Positions 56,395 to 64,000 of a DNA stretch of 64,000 nucleotides are shown here, piece after piece. The notes under the pieces are model-generated. The model searched no databases. It worked only from the letters and a program-made list of their open reading frames with translations, and was not told where the DNA came from. Position 1 is the stretch's first letter. Each line of letters starts with the position of its first letter. A program made the position numbers and the translations under genes. Source of the DNA: an uncultured Armatimonadota bacterium (GTDB taxonomy: Bacteria > Armatimonadota > Fimbriimonadia > Fimbriimonadales > Fimbriimonadaceae); NCBI GenBank assembly GCA_903904815.1, contig CAIVDU010000048.1, forward strand, positions 1 to 64,000, given 5' to 3'.

Positions 56395-57747
56395 GTGGAA
56401 AATGGACGGATGACCGATGTTGATCTCATGCTGCATTTTTTGGTGCAGATCATTCTTATTTTAAGTGCTTGCAAAGTAGTAGGTTGGTTCGGATCCAAGT
56501 TTCTCGGTCAAACCCAGGTGGTCATGGAGATGGTCACGGGTGTGATTCTGGGTCCCTCATGTTTCGGCGCCTTCTTTCCAGAGCTTCAGAAGTATGTCTT
56601 TCCGAGCGGAGTGATCGGTAAGTTCAACGGCGCGGAGGTAAAGCATCCTTCGATGACGGTTCTGTACGTTATCGCCCAAATTGGACTCGTCCTTTACATG
56701 TTCACGGTCGGTCTTGAGTTCAACATCGGACTCATTTCCAAACGGGTGAAGGGCGTGATCAGCGTCTCATTGGCCGGCATCATCCTTCCCTTTGGGCTGG
56801 GCGCTGCATTGGCCTACTTCCTCCTGTCATCCGGGCGTACCGATCTGTTCGCATCAAGTGTGACGATCCCGGAAGCCGCTCTTTACATGGGAGCTGCCAT
56901 GTGCATTACTGCTTTCCCGATGTTAGCCCGCATCCTGGTGGAGCGCGGCATCGCCCAAACAACGATGGGAACGTTAGCGCTCGGGGCGGGAGCCACAGAC
57001 GATGTCACTGCCTGGGCCCTACTAGCAGTGGTATTGGCCTCCTACAAACACGATTCCAAATTTGCGCTGTACGCGATTGGCGGGGGAATCCTGTTCGGCA
57101 TTATCGTCTTTACGCTGGGTAAGAAATTGATGTCTGGACTTGCGGCAAAGGTTGACCTCGGCGAACCACTCTCCCAAGGCACCTTTCTCACCGCGATGCT
57201 ATTTCTTTTTACGGGAGCCTACATCACCGACGCGATTGGCGTTTATGCGGTATTTGGGGCGTTCATGGTAGGCGCGGCGATGCCGCGCGGCAAGCTGGTC
57301 GCCGCGTTAAGAAACAAGATTGAACCTCTTACGGTGGGCTGCTTCCTTCCTTTCTTCTTTGTGTATTCGGGCCTAAGCACAAAGTTCGGTTTGCTCAATA
57401 CTCCGACGCTTTGGGGCATTTGTGGATTGGCTTGCGCGGCAGCAATGATTGGGAAGTTCGGCGGGTGTACCCTGGCGGCAAAAATGTCTGGAGAGTCATG
57501 GAGATCGGCCAGTGCGATCGGAACGCTCATGAATTCACGTGGCTTGATGGAACTCATCATCCTAAACATCGGGCGTCAGCAGCACGTGATTTCAGACACG
57601 TTATTCACGATGCTTGTCATCATGGCTATCGTCACTACGCTGATGGCATCTCCGTTGTTTAGGGCCATTCTCGGATCAGATCCCGAGAAAACGGTCCGAG
57701 AACTAGAGGACTTGCCCAATTCTGTGATTTCTGTAGGGCTAGCTTAG
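56395..57747 (+). CDS. Cation/proton antiporter, Kef/NapA type (CPA2)
   Basis: 450 residues; the start is GTG at 56395 or possibly ATG at 56410. About 12 hydrophobic segments. The family features include VVMEMVTGVILGPSCFG, LGAGATDDVTAWALLAVVLAS (the paired Asp residues of the NapA/Kef ion site) and AVFGAFMVGAAMPRG. The Kef RCK domain is missing, so it is the membrane part only. The downstream porin gene is 113 bp away. Confidence 0.92.
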   Translation: MENGRMTDVDLMLHFLVQIILILSACKVVGWFGSKFLGQTQVVMEMVTGVILGPSCFGAFFPELQKYVFPSGVIGKFNGAEVKHPSMTVLYVIAQIGLVLYMFTVGLEFNIGLISKRVKGVISVSLAGIILPFGLGAALAYFLLSSGRTDLFASSVTIPEAALYMGAAMCITAFPMLARILVERGIAQTTMGTLALGAGATDDVTAWALLAVVLASYKHDSKFALYAIGGGILFGIIVFTLGKKLMSGLAAKVDLGEPLSQGTFLTAMLFLFTGAYITDAIGVYAVFGAFMVGAAMPRGKLVAALRNKIEPLTVGCFLPFFFVYSGLSTKFGLLNTPTLWGICGLACAAAMIGKFGGCTLAAKMSGESWRSASAIGTLMNSRGLMELIILNIGRQQHVISDTLFTMLVIMAIVTTLMASPLFRAILGSDPEKTVRELEDLPNSVISVGLA

Positions 57748-57860
57748 GCAGAATTTGAGCATTTTTAGGTGATGCGATTAAAATGTTGAGTTAGGTAGGA
57801 TTTCCGGTTAAGGGACCATTAAAAATATCGGGTTAGACCCTAGTTATTGGAGAATCACGG

Positions 57861-59075
57861 ATGACATTTGGTATAGGATTCGCAATCGCAGCCTTCGCAA
57901 ACTCATTGGCTATCAAGGCTGATGATGCCGCAAGCAGTAAGCTCACGCTTACGCCGACCTTTGACGATCGAGAGAGATTCGAGCGCCGCACGAACAAGGG
58001 TTTCAGCGACGCCGTTGCCGATAACCGAAGCGACCTCTTTTCGCGAATTCGACCAGGTGTCAAGTTCAAGGTAAACAATCTGACGGGTCAGGTCGTTTAC
58101 CAATACAGCCACGATCTTGGCTGGTTCCACAACGGGAACAACTCGACAGAAAACAGCGATTTGCTTCTCGCAAACGTCAACATTCCGGAGGGTGATGGCA
58201 AGATCACGGTTGGTCGACAGAGACTCAACATTGGCAGCCTGCGCATGTTGGAAGAAAGCAATTGGAATAACATCTCCACGACTTGGGACGGTGTCCGATT
58301 CCAGGGCCCAGAGGGCGACATCTTTGCGGCGTCGCTAGGAACAAACGGCAAGGAAGACCGAGAGGCTCGCTTGACCGGGTTCGATGTCGATTCTCGTTAC
58401 GGAAAGACACTCGCTTTCTTCCAGCACGAAAACCTCGCTGGCAGCCGATTGGATCTCTACTCGTTCGACCAGTACCTTACGGGCAAGGTTGGAGGATTAG
58501 GATTCTCGATCGAAGGTATGGCACAGCTGGGAACTTGGGGTGCGAAGGACGTTCAGGCGTTCGCATCCAGCGTCAAGGTCACGAGGAACTTCTCTTCGAA
58601 ATTTTCCGCGACCGTGGAAGGCGATATCGCCAGCGGTGGCAGCAACGCTCACCGAACAAACCAGTTCACCAACTTCTTTGGTGGTCACCACGCGTTCGAT
58701 GGAGCATCCGATAACCAAGGTCTTTCCAACGTGAAAGAGGTCAACTTAGTTCTCAACTACCAGACCTCGAAAACGCTCAAGTCTTCGCTTGGATGGTACA
58801 ACTTCTCGCTCTACGACCCGACCGGCGGTTGGATCAACAAGAACGATACGGTCAACAAGAGCGGATCGACTTCGCTGATCGATGCAACGGGCGGTAAGGG
58901 TTCAAGTGTTGGACAGGAAGTCGACTTCGACACAAGCTGGACGTTCCGAAAGCACTCTACTCTCACTGTCGGCGTCGCCGACTTTATTCCAGGGAACTAC
59001 CTCAAGGCGTTCACTGGAAGCGGGGCTTCGAAACAGTCCTACTGGTTCTTTGCCCAGATGGTCGTCAAGCTGTAG
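57861..59075 (+). CDS. Outer-membrane beta-barrel protein (alginate-export-like)
   Basis: 404 residues with a signal-like amino end (MTFGIGFAIAAFANSLAIKADDA). Many alternating strands are evident (VVYQYSHDLGWFHN, RYGKTLAFFQHEN, NLVLNYQTSKTLKSSLGWYNF) and the protein ends in an aromatic residue set (YWFFAQMVVKL), as in outer-membrane barrels of the alginate-export group. This points to a diderm envelope. Substrate unknown. A GGAG Shine-Dalgarno precedes the start, and a good terminator follows (59094-59128). Confidence 0.75.
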   Translation: MTFGIGFAIAAFANSLAIKADDAASSKLTLTPTFDDRERFERRTNKGFSDAVADNRSDLFSRIRPGVKFKVNNLTGQVVYQYSHDLGWFHNGNNSTENSDLLLANVNIPEGDGKITVGRQRLNIGSLRMLEESNWNNISTTWDGVRFQGPEGDIFAASLGTNGKEDREARLTGFDVDSRYGKTLAFFQHENLAGSRLDLYSFDQYLTGKVGGLGFSIEGMAQLGTWGAKDVQAFASSVKVTRNFSSKFSATVEGDIASGGSNAHRTNQFTNFFGGHHAFDGASDNQGLSNVKEVNLVLNYQTSKTLKSSLGWYNFSLYDPTGGWINKNDTVNKSGSTSLIDATGGKGSSVGQEVDFDTSWTFRKHSTLTVGVADFIPGNYLKAFTGSGASKQSYWFFAQMVVKL

Positions 59076-59093
59076 GAGATCCATCGAGCAAAC

Positions 59094-59128
59094 AAACAGG
59101 GTGCTCCGCCACGCGGAGCGCCCTGTTT
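59094..59128 (+). terminator. Rho-independent terminator of the barrel gene
   Basis: AAACAGGGTGCTCCGC (59094-59109) pairs with GCGGAGCGCCCTGTTT (59113-59128), with one G-U, closing a CAC loop. A TTCGTTTT tract follows. It also lies just behind the stop of the convergent minus-strand gene. Confidence 0.88.
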
Positions 59129-59133
59129 TCGTT

Positions 59134-60063
59134 TTAGTTCAGCCGTTCGACCGAAAACCGTGCGAGCGCTTCGAGGATGCCGCCGGTGTCCTGCACTGAC
59201 TGTAAGCATTCGATGCCCCGCTCCGCCGCCCTCAGGGCGGCGTTTCTTGAGCCCTCAAGGCCGTAAAGCGCCGGGTAGGTCATCTTCTGCCGTTCTCGAT
59301 CTGAACCCGCCGCTTTGCCGAGTTGCTCTGGGGTCGAGGTCTCATTAAGGAGATCGTCGGCAATCTGGAAGGCGAGGCCGATCTGCTCGCCGTATTCTCG
59401 CAGTGCTTCTATTTGGGAAGCTGATCCACCTCCGAGAATTGCCCCTATTTCGCAGCTTGCGGAAATGAGTGCCCCGGTTTTCATCCGGTGGATCGCAATC
59501 AGGGTTTCCAATTCCACCGGCTTTCCCTCGCTGAGGAGGTCCATTGCTTCGCCAGCAACTAACCCGTCGGAGCCGGTTGCTCGGGTGAGGGATCGAATCG
59601 CCTTGACCACTCTCTCGGGTGGCGACGTCAGTCCGGTCATCGTATGGAAGGCAAGCGAAAACAGGGCATCGCCGGCAAGAATCGCGATGGCTTCCCCGTA
59701 TTTGACGTGACACGTTGGGAGGCCGCGTCTGAGGTCGTCATCATCTAGGGCTGGCAAGTCGTCATGAATGAGCGAGAAGCAGTGAACCATCTCGATCGCG
59801 CATCCAGCGTCCAGCGCATCTTCGATTTGCCCGCCAACGGCGACGGAAGCGGCCAAGCACAGGACGGGTCTGAGTCGTTTTCCGGGCGCGAGGCAGGAGT
59901 AGCGCATTGCCTGATGTAGTTCGGGCGGTGGACTGGCGGCCGAAGGTAGCAGAACGTCCAGACGGGCATCCACACGCTCGGCGTGGGATTTGAGAACCGA
60001 TTGCAGCGCCACGGGGGACCAGTCTACCGCTCCTCGAAAACGAGGACTGGTAGACTCCCCCAC
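59134..60063 (-). CDS. Polyprenyl diphosphate synthase (farnesyl/geranylgeranyl type)
   Basis: 309 residues. Both aspartate-rich motifs are clear: HDDLPALDDDDLRRG near residue 99 and FQIADDLLNE near 236, with GKRLRPVL and GLVAGEAMDL between. The enzyme condenses isopentenyl diphosphate with an allylic diphosphate for isoprenoid synthesis. Length is typical for IspA. The ATG at 60063 is only 2 bp from the ATG of the divergent DUF1015 gene; a GTG at 60012 is an alternative. Confidence 0.92.
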   Translation of the reverse strand: MGESTSPRFRGAVDWSPVALQSVLKSHAERVDARLDVLLPSAASPPPELHQAMRYSCLAPGKRLRPVLCLAASVAVGGQIEDALDAGCAIEMVHCFSLIHDDLPALDDDDLRRGLPTCHVKYGEAIAILAGDALFSLAFHTMTGLTSPPERVVKAIRSLTRATGSDGLVAGEAMDLLSEGKPVELETLIAIHRMKTGALISASCEIGAILGGGSASQIEALREYGEQIGLAFQIADDLLNETSTPEQLGKAAGSDRERQKMTYPALYGLEGSRNAALRAAERGIECLQSVQDTGGILEALARFSVERLN

Positions 60064-60065
60064 TA

Positions 60066-61340
60066 ATGGCGTTGATTCGGCCTTTCAAAGGGCTTCGATT
60101 TAGTGCGGACAGGGACTTGGAGAAGTTGATCGCTCCGCCTTATGACGTGTTGACCCCAGCGCAGAGGGAAGCCTATGCGGATAAGGATCCCCACAACGTC
60201 GTCCACTTGACTCTGCCGGAAGCGAAATCCGACGACCGAAGCAAGTACGTAAAATACGCTCGCAGCGCGGCTGCGTTGTCGCAGTGGCGGCGAGACGGGG
60301 TGCTGAAGCCAGAGGCAGAACCCGCACTCTATCGCTATTCCCAGCGGTTCACGGTCCCCGGGCAGAGGCATGAATACACGAGAACCTCATTCATCTCCTT
60401 GCTGAAGCTGGAGAGTTTCGAGTCGGGAGTCGTCTTACCGCACGAGCACACTTTTCCTAAGCACAAAGAGGATCGGCTCCGCATACTGGAGGCTACGCGA
60501 GCGCATCTTGAGACGATTTTTGGCCTCTTCGAAGATGCCGAGAACCTGGTAGAAAAAGTTCTGTCGAATGCTCCGGTGGCCACTCTAGCCGAGGCGACGG
60601 ACGAGGAAGGGGTCTTCCATTCTCTGGCGGTCATTACGGATCCGACGTCGATTGCGACGGTCGCGAAGCTACTGTCCAACAAAACCATTTGGATCGCCGA
60701 TGGACACCATCGCTACGAGACGGCTTTGAGCTTTCGTGAAGGGATTCGGGAGGCAGAAGGTGAGATCGCTGAAGACTACATGCCAATCGCTCTCACGTCA
60801 ATGTCAGATCCTGGTCTCGTTCTCTTGCCGACTCACCGAATTCTTTCGAACTATCCTCACACACCGGAAGAGACCATCAAGAATCTTTCGCTTGGATTCG
60901 ATTTGGCTCCAGTTCCTGCCGAGGAAGTGTTCGAGGCAATTCGACCCTTTGGCGAGAAGAGTCAGTGTGCTCTTGGCGTGGTGTTTTCCAATGGCGACGC
61001 GTATGTCGTGACGCCAAAGGATTCAGATGCCCTTTACGGATCTTTGGATTCCCAGTCGAGCGAAGCGCTTCGCCACCTCGATGTGACGGTCCTACACGAG
61101 GAGATCCTCGGTCGGGTTCTTGGCGTCAAAGGAGTGGAGGGGCTTAAATTTACACGTGATGATTCGGAGGCACTGGCTGTTGCAAGGTCAGGAGCGGCCA
61201 TGGTTTGGCTCATGAACCCACCAACCGTTGGCGACATGAAGACTATTGCCCTAGGGGGTGAGCGAATGCCTCAAAAGAGCACGTACTATTTCCCTAAGAT
61301 TCAAAGTGGACTCGTTCTTTGGAGCCTTAACGACTTTTGA
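60066..61340 (+). CDS. DUF1015 family protein
   Basis: 424 residues. RPFKGLRFSADRDLEKLIAPPYDVLTPAQREAY, VHLTLPEAK, LLPHEHTF, IADGHHRYETAL and KSTYYFPKIQSGLVLW correspond to DUF1015 from end to end. The HHRYETAL motif hints at a catalytic or metal role, which is not established. It is divergent from the polyprenyl synthase gene and co-directional with the following hydrolase. Confidence 0.93.
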   Translation: MALIRPFKGLRFSADRDLEKLIAPPYDVLTPAQREAYADKDPHNVVHLTLPEAKSDDRSKYVKYARSAAALSQWRRDGVLKPEAEPALYRYSQRFTVPGQRHEYTRTSFISLLKLESFESGVVLPHEHTFPKHKEDRLRILEATRAHLETIFGLFEDAENLVEKVLSNAPVATLAEATDEEGVFHSLAVITDPTSIATVAKLLSNKTIWIADGHHRYETALSFREGIREAEGEIAEDYMPIALTSMSDPGLVLLPTHRILSNYPHTPEETIKNLSLGFDLAPVPAEEVFEAIRPFGEKSQCALGVVFSNGDAYVVTPKDSDALYGSLDSQSSEALRHLDVTVLHEEILGRVLGVKGVEGLKFTRDDSEALAVARSGAAMVWLMNPPTVGDMKTIALGGERMPQKSTYYFPKIQSGLVLWSLNDF

Positions 61341-61341
61341 A

Positions 61342-62148
61342 ATGAAGATCAGACTCCTTGGAACTGGCGGGGCGGATGGCATCCCTGGTCTCTTCTCAAA
61401 TGATGAGGTGAGCCGTTACGCTAGGGCCAATGGAGGTAAGGACGTGAGAACGCGTGCGGCGGCAGTGGTCGACGGCGTGCTGAAGATCGACCTCCCTCCA
61501 GAGACGGCCATGCAAGTTATTCGGGACAGAATCGACCCGCGTGACTGGACTGGACTGGTGTTTACGCATAGCCACGAGGATCATTGCGCAGTGAGCGAGA
61601 TTCAGTACGCGCTCTTCCCGTTCGTCTCAGCCGATAGCCTGCCCTTCTCGATCTATGCGAACGAGGCAGTGATTGGCATCATCAAGGCCCGATATCCCGA
61701 GTGGCCGATGGAAGTGATACAGACGAAGTCATTTGAGACTTACGTCCATGGCCCATTCACCATCACGCCGGTTCAGGCAAACCATATTGAGGGAGAAGAT
61801 TGTCACAACTTGCTGATCGAGCGGGATGGCCAGAAACTGCTATATGCCACCGATACCGGGATATGGACGGCGACAACTTTCGATTTCCTTAAGACGGTCG
61901 TTCTAGACGCATTGGTGATTGAATGCACGGACGGTTTTGCCCCGAGCGGTTACCAAGGACATCTCGACATCCAGGCTTGTGTGCGAACAGTGCAGATGCT
62001 GCGTGAGGTCGGGACGTTGAGGCCCGATTCGCAGGTAGTGACAACCCACCATTCTCATTCGGGTGGAGCGCGTCACTGCGACTTGGAGCGCGTTTTGGGT
62101 CCGCACAACATCGAACCAGGGTTCGATGGCATGATCATCGAGATTTAG
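61342..62148 (+). CDS. MBL-fold hydrolase (PhnP-like)
   Basis: 268 residues from the ATG at 61342, one base after the DUF1015 stop, so the pair is an operon; the frame is open further upstream (to 61258) but that part overlaps DUF1015. HSHEDHCAVSEIQYALFPF carries the HxHxDH metal motif, and TTHHSHSGGARHCDLE supplies further metal-type His. No signal peptide. The substrate is unknown. Confidence 0.9.
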   Translation: MKIRLLGTGGADGIPGLFSNDEVSRYARANGGKDVRTRAAAVVDGVLKIDLPPETAMQVIRDRIDPRDWTGLVFTHSHEDHCAVSEIQYALFPFVSADSLPFSIYANEAVIGIIKARYPEWPMEVIQTKSFETYVHGPFTITPVQANHIEGEDCHNLLIERDGQKLLYATDTGIWTATTFDFLKTVVLDALVIECTDGFAPSGYQGHLDIQACVRTVQMLREVGTLRPDSQVVTTHHSHSGGARHCDLERVLGPHNIEPGFDGMIIEI

Positions 62149-62246
62149 TCGGTTCGTTCGGACGCCTTGATCCGTCCTAAACTATGCCAACGGACTGGCG
62201 GGCGCAATTCTTGGCCAGGATGGCCATCCCTCCCTTTCTCAGCCAG

Positions 62247-63215
62247 CTACCCGGCGACGAAGAGCTTTACTTTGTTCGAATCGACTTGGTCGAGCCAGTA
62301 GGTAATTCCGAATGGTCCCTCGCAGGCCTGAATTCGTGGCACACGCAGTCCGTTGAACTTGGGACTCGATACCGGTGGCGCTGGATTTGCCCCAACGAGA
62401 AACACCGCTTTCGGCGCGATGTGCTTTCCTTGATAGTCGAAACCCGACAAAATACCTTTGTTATGGGGTGAGACTCCAAATGGAAGCGCAAGGCTGGCAG
62501 GGGCGGCAACTCCGAGTTTCTCCAACCGCATTTCAGCCTCTCCGATCTCGTACTCGGCCTTTTCGTCGGTGAGTTTCCGAAGGACCGGGTGGGTCATTGT
62601 GTGATTCGCCAGTTCGCATCCGAGCTTGCGAAGTAAGTCCAGCTTGGCGGAGAGCATCTTTCGCTGCCCCCACATGGTGTCCGGCAACACGAAGAACGTG
62701 GCTCGAATCGGAAAGTCAGGGTGAGTCTTGGTGAAGTCTTGCCAGATTCCCAGGAAGCAGTCGCTGGCAAGGGATCCATCTGGATTGAGCTTGACCTGGT
62801 CGGGATTCGAGTCATCGAATGTGAAAACGGCTGGGCTGGCGCCCTTTGCCAGTTCGGTCGATCCTTTAAGGTAGTCGTTGACCGTCTCTGGTCGAAAACC
62901 CATCTTGTAAAGTCGCTCTAAATCGCCCTTAAATTGGTCAGGTGACCGAAACATGGTGTCCTTAGAGATTCCCAGATGGTGGTACTCAAGGATGAAGACA
63001 GATCCCTTCGGGTTCGCTGACCGATCTGAAACCGGTTTACCTGACGAGAGCGAATCTTTCGCCGAATTCGGGGTGGTGTTGGGAGTCGCTTTGGCTGGGG
63101 CCGAACTCATTTCGGAACTTTTTGAGACCTTTTCAAGTCCTTGCCCGCAACCGGTAATCAGCGCCATCGCGCCAAGTACAATCCAATAACTTCCATGTCC
63201 TCGAACCTGCCTCAT
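62247..63215 (-). CDS. Polysaccharide deacetylase-family lipoprotein
   Basis: 322 residues with a lipobox (LITGC) near residue 22 after a short hydrophobic stretch. The NodB-type deacetylase core starts with VFILEYHHLGISKD, AVFTFDDSNPD and contains ELANHTMTHPVLRKLTD and PASLALPFG. It probably removes acetyl groups from a polysaccharide in the envelope. Its start overlaps the start of the divergent lipoprotein gene by about 21 bp. Confidence 0.88.
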   Translation of the reverse strand: MRQVRGHGSYWIVLGAMALITGCGQGLEKVSKSSEMSSAPAKATPNTTPNSAKDSLSSGKPVSDRSANPKGSVFILEYHHLGISKDTMFRSPDQFKGDLERLYKMGFRPETVNDYLKGSTELAKGASPAVFTFDDSNPDQVKLNPDGSLASDCFLGIWQDFTKTHPDFPIRATFFVLPDTMWGQRKMLSAKLDLLRKLGCELANHTMTHPVLRKLTDEKAEYEIGEAEMRLEKLGVAAPASLALPFGVSPHNKGILSGFDYQGKHIAPKAVFLVGANPAPPVSSPKFNGLRVPRIQACEGPFGITYWLDQVDSNKVKLFVAG

Positions 63216-64000
63216 CGTCTTCCGTCCGCTGCCATCCTGGCGATTTTATGCGGCTCACTCTATTCTTGCGCGCCCAGCAAGTCAGGCGATACGGTTGTAA
63301 GCGGTTCTTCAAAAGGAAACGTCGCTCCGGTCGCTTCCACTAAAAAGTCGGTCGCTCCGACAACCGCTCCGGCGGCGGCAAATCCGGTGTTTAAGCGTCC
63401 GGATGCGGTCCATGGGATCTACTTGACGGCATGGTCCGCTGGTAGCTCGAAGAAAATGGCCAAGGTCATGAAGCTCACGGATGAGACGGAGATCAACGCG
63501 GTCGTCATCGACGTTCGCGACACGGGCGAAATGTACTTCCCAACGCATATCGCCCTTGCGGACGAGGTGGAAGGAAAGGAGTATCTTGCGGTCCCAAAGC
63601 CAGCCAAGCTAATGGCATTGCTCTCGGAGCACAACGTTTGGCCCATCGCACGAGTGGCCTGCTTCCGAGACAATCTTCTCCCGACCAAGCACCCTGAGAT
63701 GGCAGTGCAGGTCGCAAGCGGTAAAGTTTGGAAGGATCGATCTGGACACTCTTGGCTCGACCCGTACAACCAGAAGAATTGGCAATACATCGCCGACACG
63801 GTGGATTACGCGATGGAAATCGGTTTCCCCGAGATTCAGTTGGACTACGTTCGATTTCCAAGTGAAGGTAAGTCGAATACTCAGGTGTTCCCGTCGAAGG
63901 GGCAGTACAGCGATCCCAAGGCAAAACCAGAGGACGTGATTGCGTCGTTTGCCGAGTTCATCCGTAAAAAGGTCAAGGCTCGGGGAGACGTTTTCTCGGC
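63195..64000 (+). CDS. DUF4015-type putative glycosidase lipoprotein, partial at the window end
   Basis: The frame is open from the ATG at 63195 to the end of the window (at least 268 residues) and has no stop. A lipobox (SLYSC) ends the leader, followed by a Ser/Thr/Ala-rich linker. The catalytic domain has GIYLTAWSAGSSKKMAKVMK, VVIDVRDTGEMYFP, PIARVACFRDNLL and EIQLDYVRFPSEG, matching DUF4015, a glycoside-hydrolase-like TIM barrel. Divergent from the deacetylase; together they may modify or process one polysaccharide. Confidence 0.85.
   Translation, partial: MSSNLPHRLPSAAILAILCGSLYSCAPSKSGDTVVSGSSKGNVAPVASTKKSVAPTTAPAAANPVFKRPDAVHGIYLTAWSAGSSKKMAKVMKLTDETEINAVVIDVRDTGEMYFPTHIALADEVEGKEYLAVPKPAKLMALLSEHNVWPIARVACFRDNLLPTKHPEMAVQVASGKVWKDRSGHSWLDPYNQKNWQYIADTVDYAMEIGFPEIQLDYVRFPSEGKSNTQVFPSKGQYSDPKAKPEDVIASFAEFIRKKVKARGDVFS

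Noticed and set aside
62184-62471. 95-codon plus-strand frame near the deacetylase gene
   Set aside because: Most of it overlaps the deacetylase C-terminus in antisense, and no family or Shine-Dalgarno supports it.

Overview
The window reads like the chromosome of a free-living, Gram-negative-type heterotroph from the Armatimonadota/Planctomycetota neighbourhood, possibly Fimbriimonas-like. That placement is an inference from gene content: paired planctomycete-type cytochrome modules (PSCyt1/PSCyt2/PSD1 with DUF1501, and DUF1592-type with DUF1552), a PEP-CTERM protein, several secreted glycoside hydrolases, an outer-membrane beta-barrel protein, and many hairpin-rich intergenic repeats. No rRNA, replication origin, prophage or CRISPR array was seen. 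One tRNA, Asn(GTT), is present.

Layout. 0.6-8.5 kb: a secreted GH30-type glycosidase, then a two-gene operon of very large secreted proteins of unknown function behind a clear sigma70 promoter. 9.1-12.7 kb: an exported sugar-isomerase-like TIM barrel, an STN-domain protein with a Gly/Met/Ser tail, and a DUF559 nuclease ORF embedded in a cluster of composite hairpin repeats. 12.7-21.5 kb: two convergent planctomycete-type cytochrome modules. 21.5-35.2 kb: an accessory island, almost entirely on the minus strand. It holds a 1422-residue secreted RHS/YD-repeat protein with a nuclease-like C-terminus (30102-34370), three tandem DUF4304 genes directly downstream, several degraded or mosaic small genes, an intact IS21-family element that splits one of them, and three copies of a small four-helix membrane protein at the island edges. 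I read this as a polymorphic-toxin locus with an expanded and decaying set of immunity-like genes.

35.4-41.5 kb: MEMO-like and AIM24 proteins, GH29 alpha-L-fucosidase, metallo-hydrolase and arylamine N-acetyltransferase. 41.6-47.3 kb: a large SARP/AfsR-like regulator divergent from a PEP-CTERM protein, which has a broken copy of the regulator's C-terminus on its other side. 47.6-64 kb: tRNA-Asn, EEP-family hydrolase, DUF5060 glycosidase, chemoreceptor, Ycf46-like ATPase, TSUP permease, Kef/NapA-type antiporter, beta-barrel protein, polyprenyl synthase, DUF1015 protein with an MBL hydrolase, a polysaccharide-deacetylase lipoprotein, and a DUF4015 glycosidase-like lipoprotein that runs off the end.

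The secreted glycosidases (GH30, GH29, GH5-like with DUF5060, DUF4015), the deacetylase and the cytochrome modules point to polysaccharide degradation. The most notable non-routine structures are the RHS/DUF4304 locus, the DUF559 ORF surrounded by its repeat family, the duplicated regulator tail around the PEP-CTERM gene, and a 34-35 bp tandem repeat that recurs in opposite orientation about 48 kb apart.
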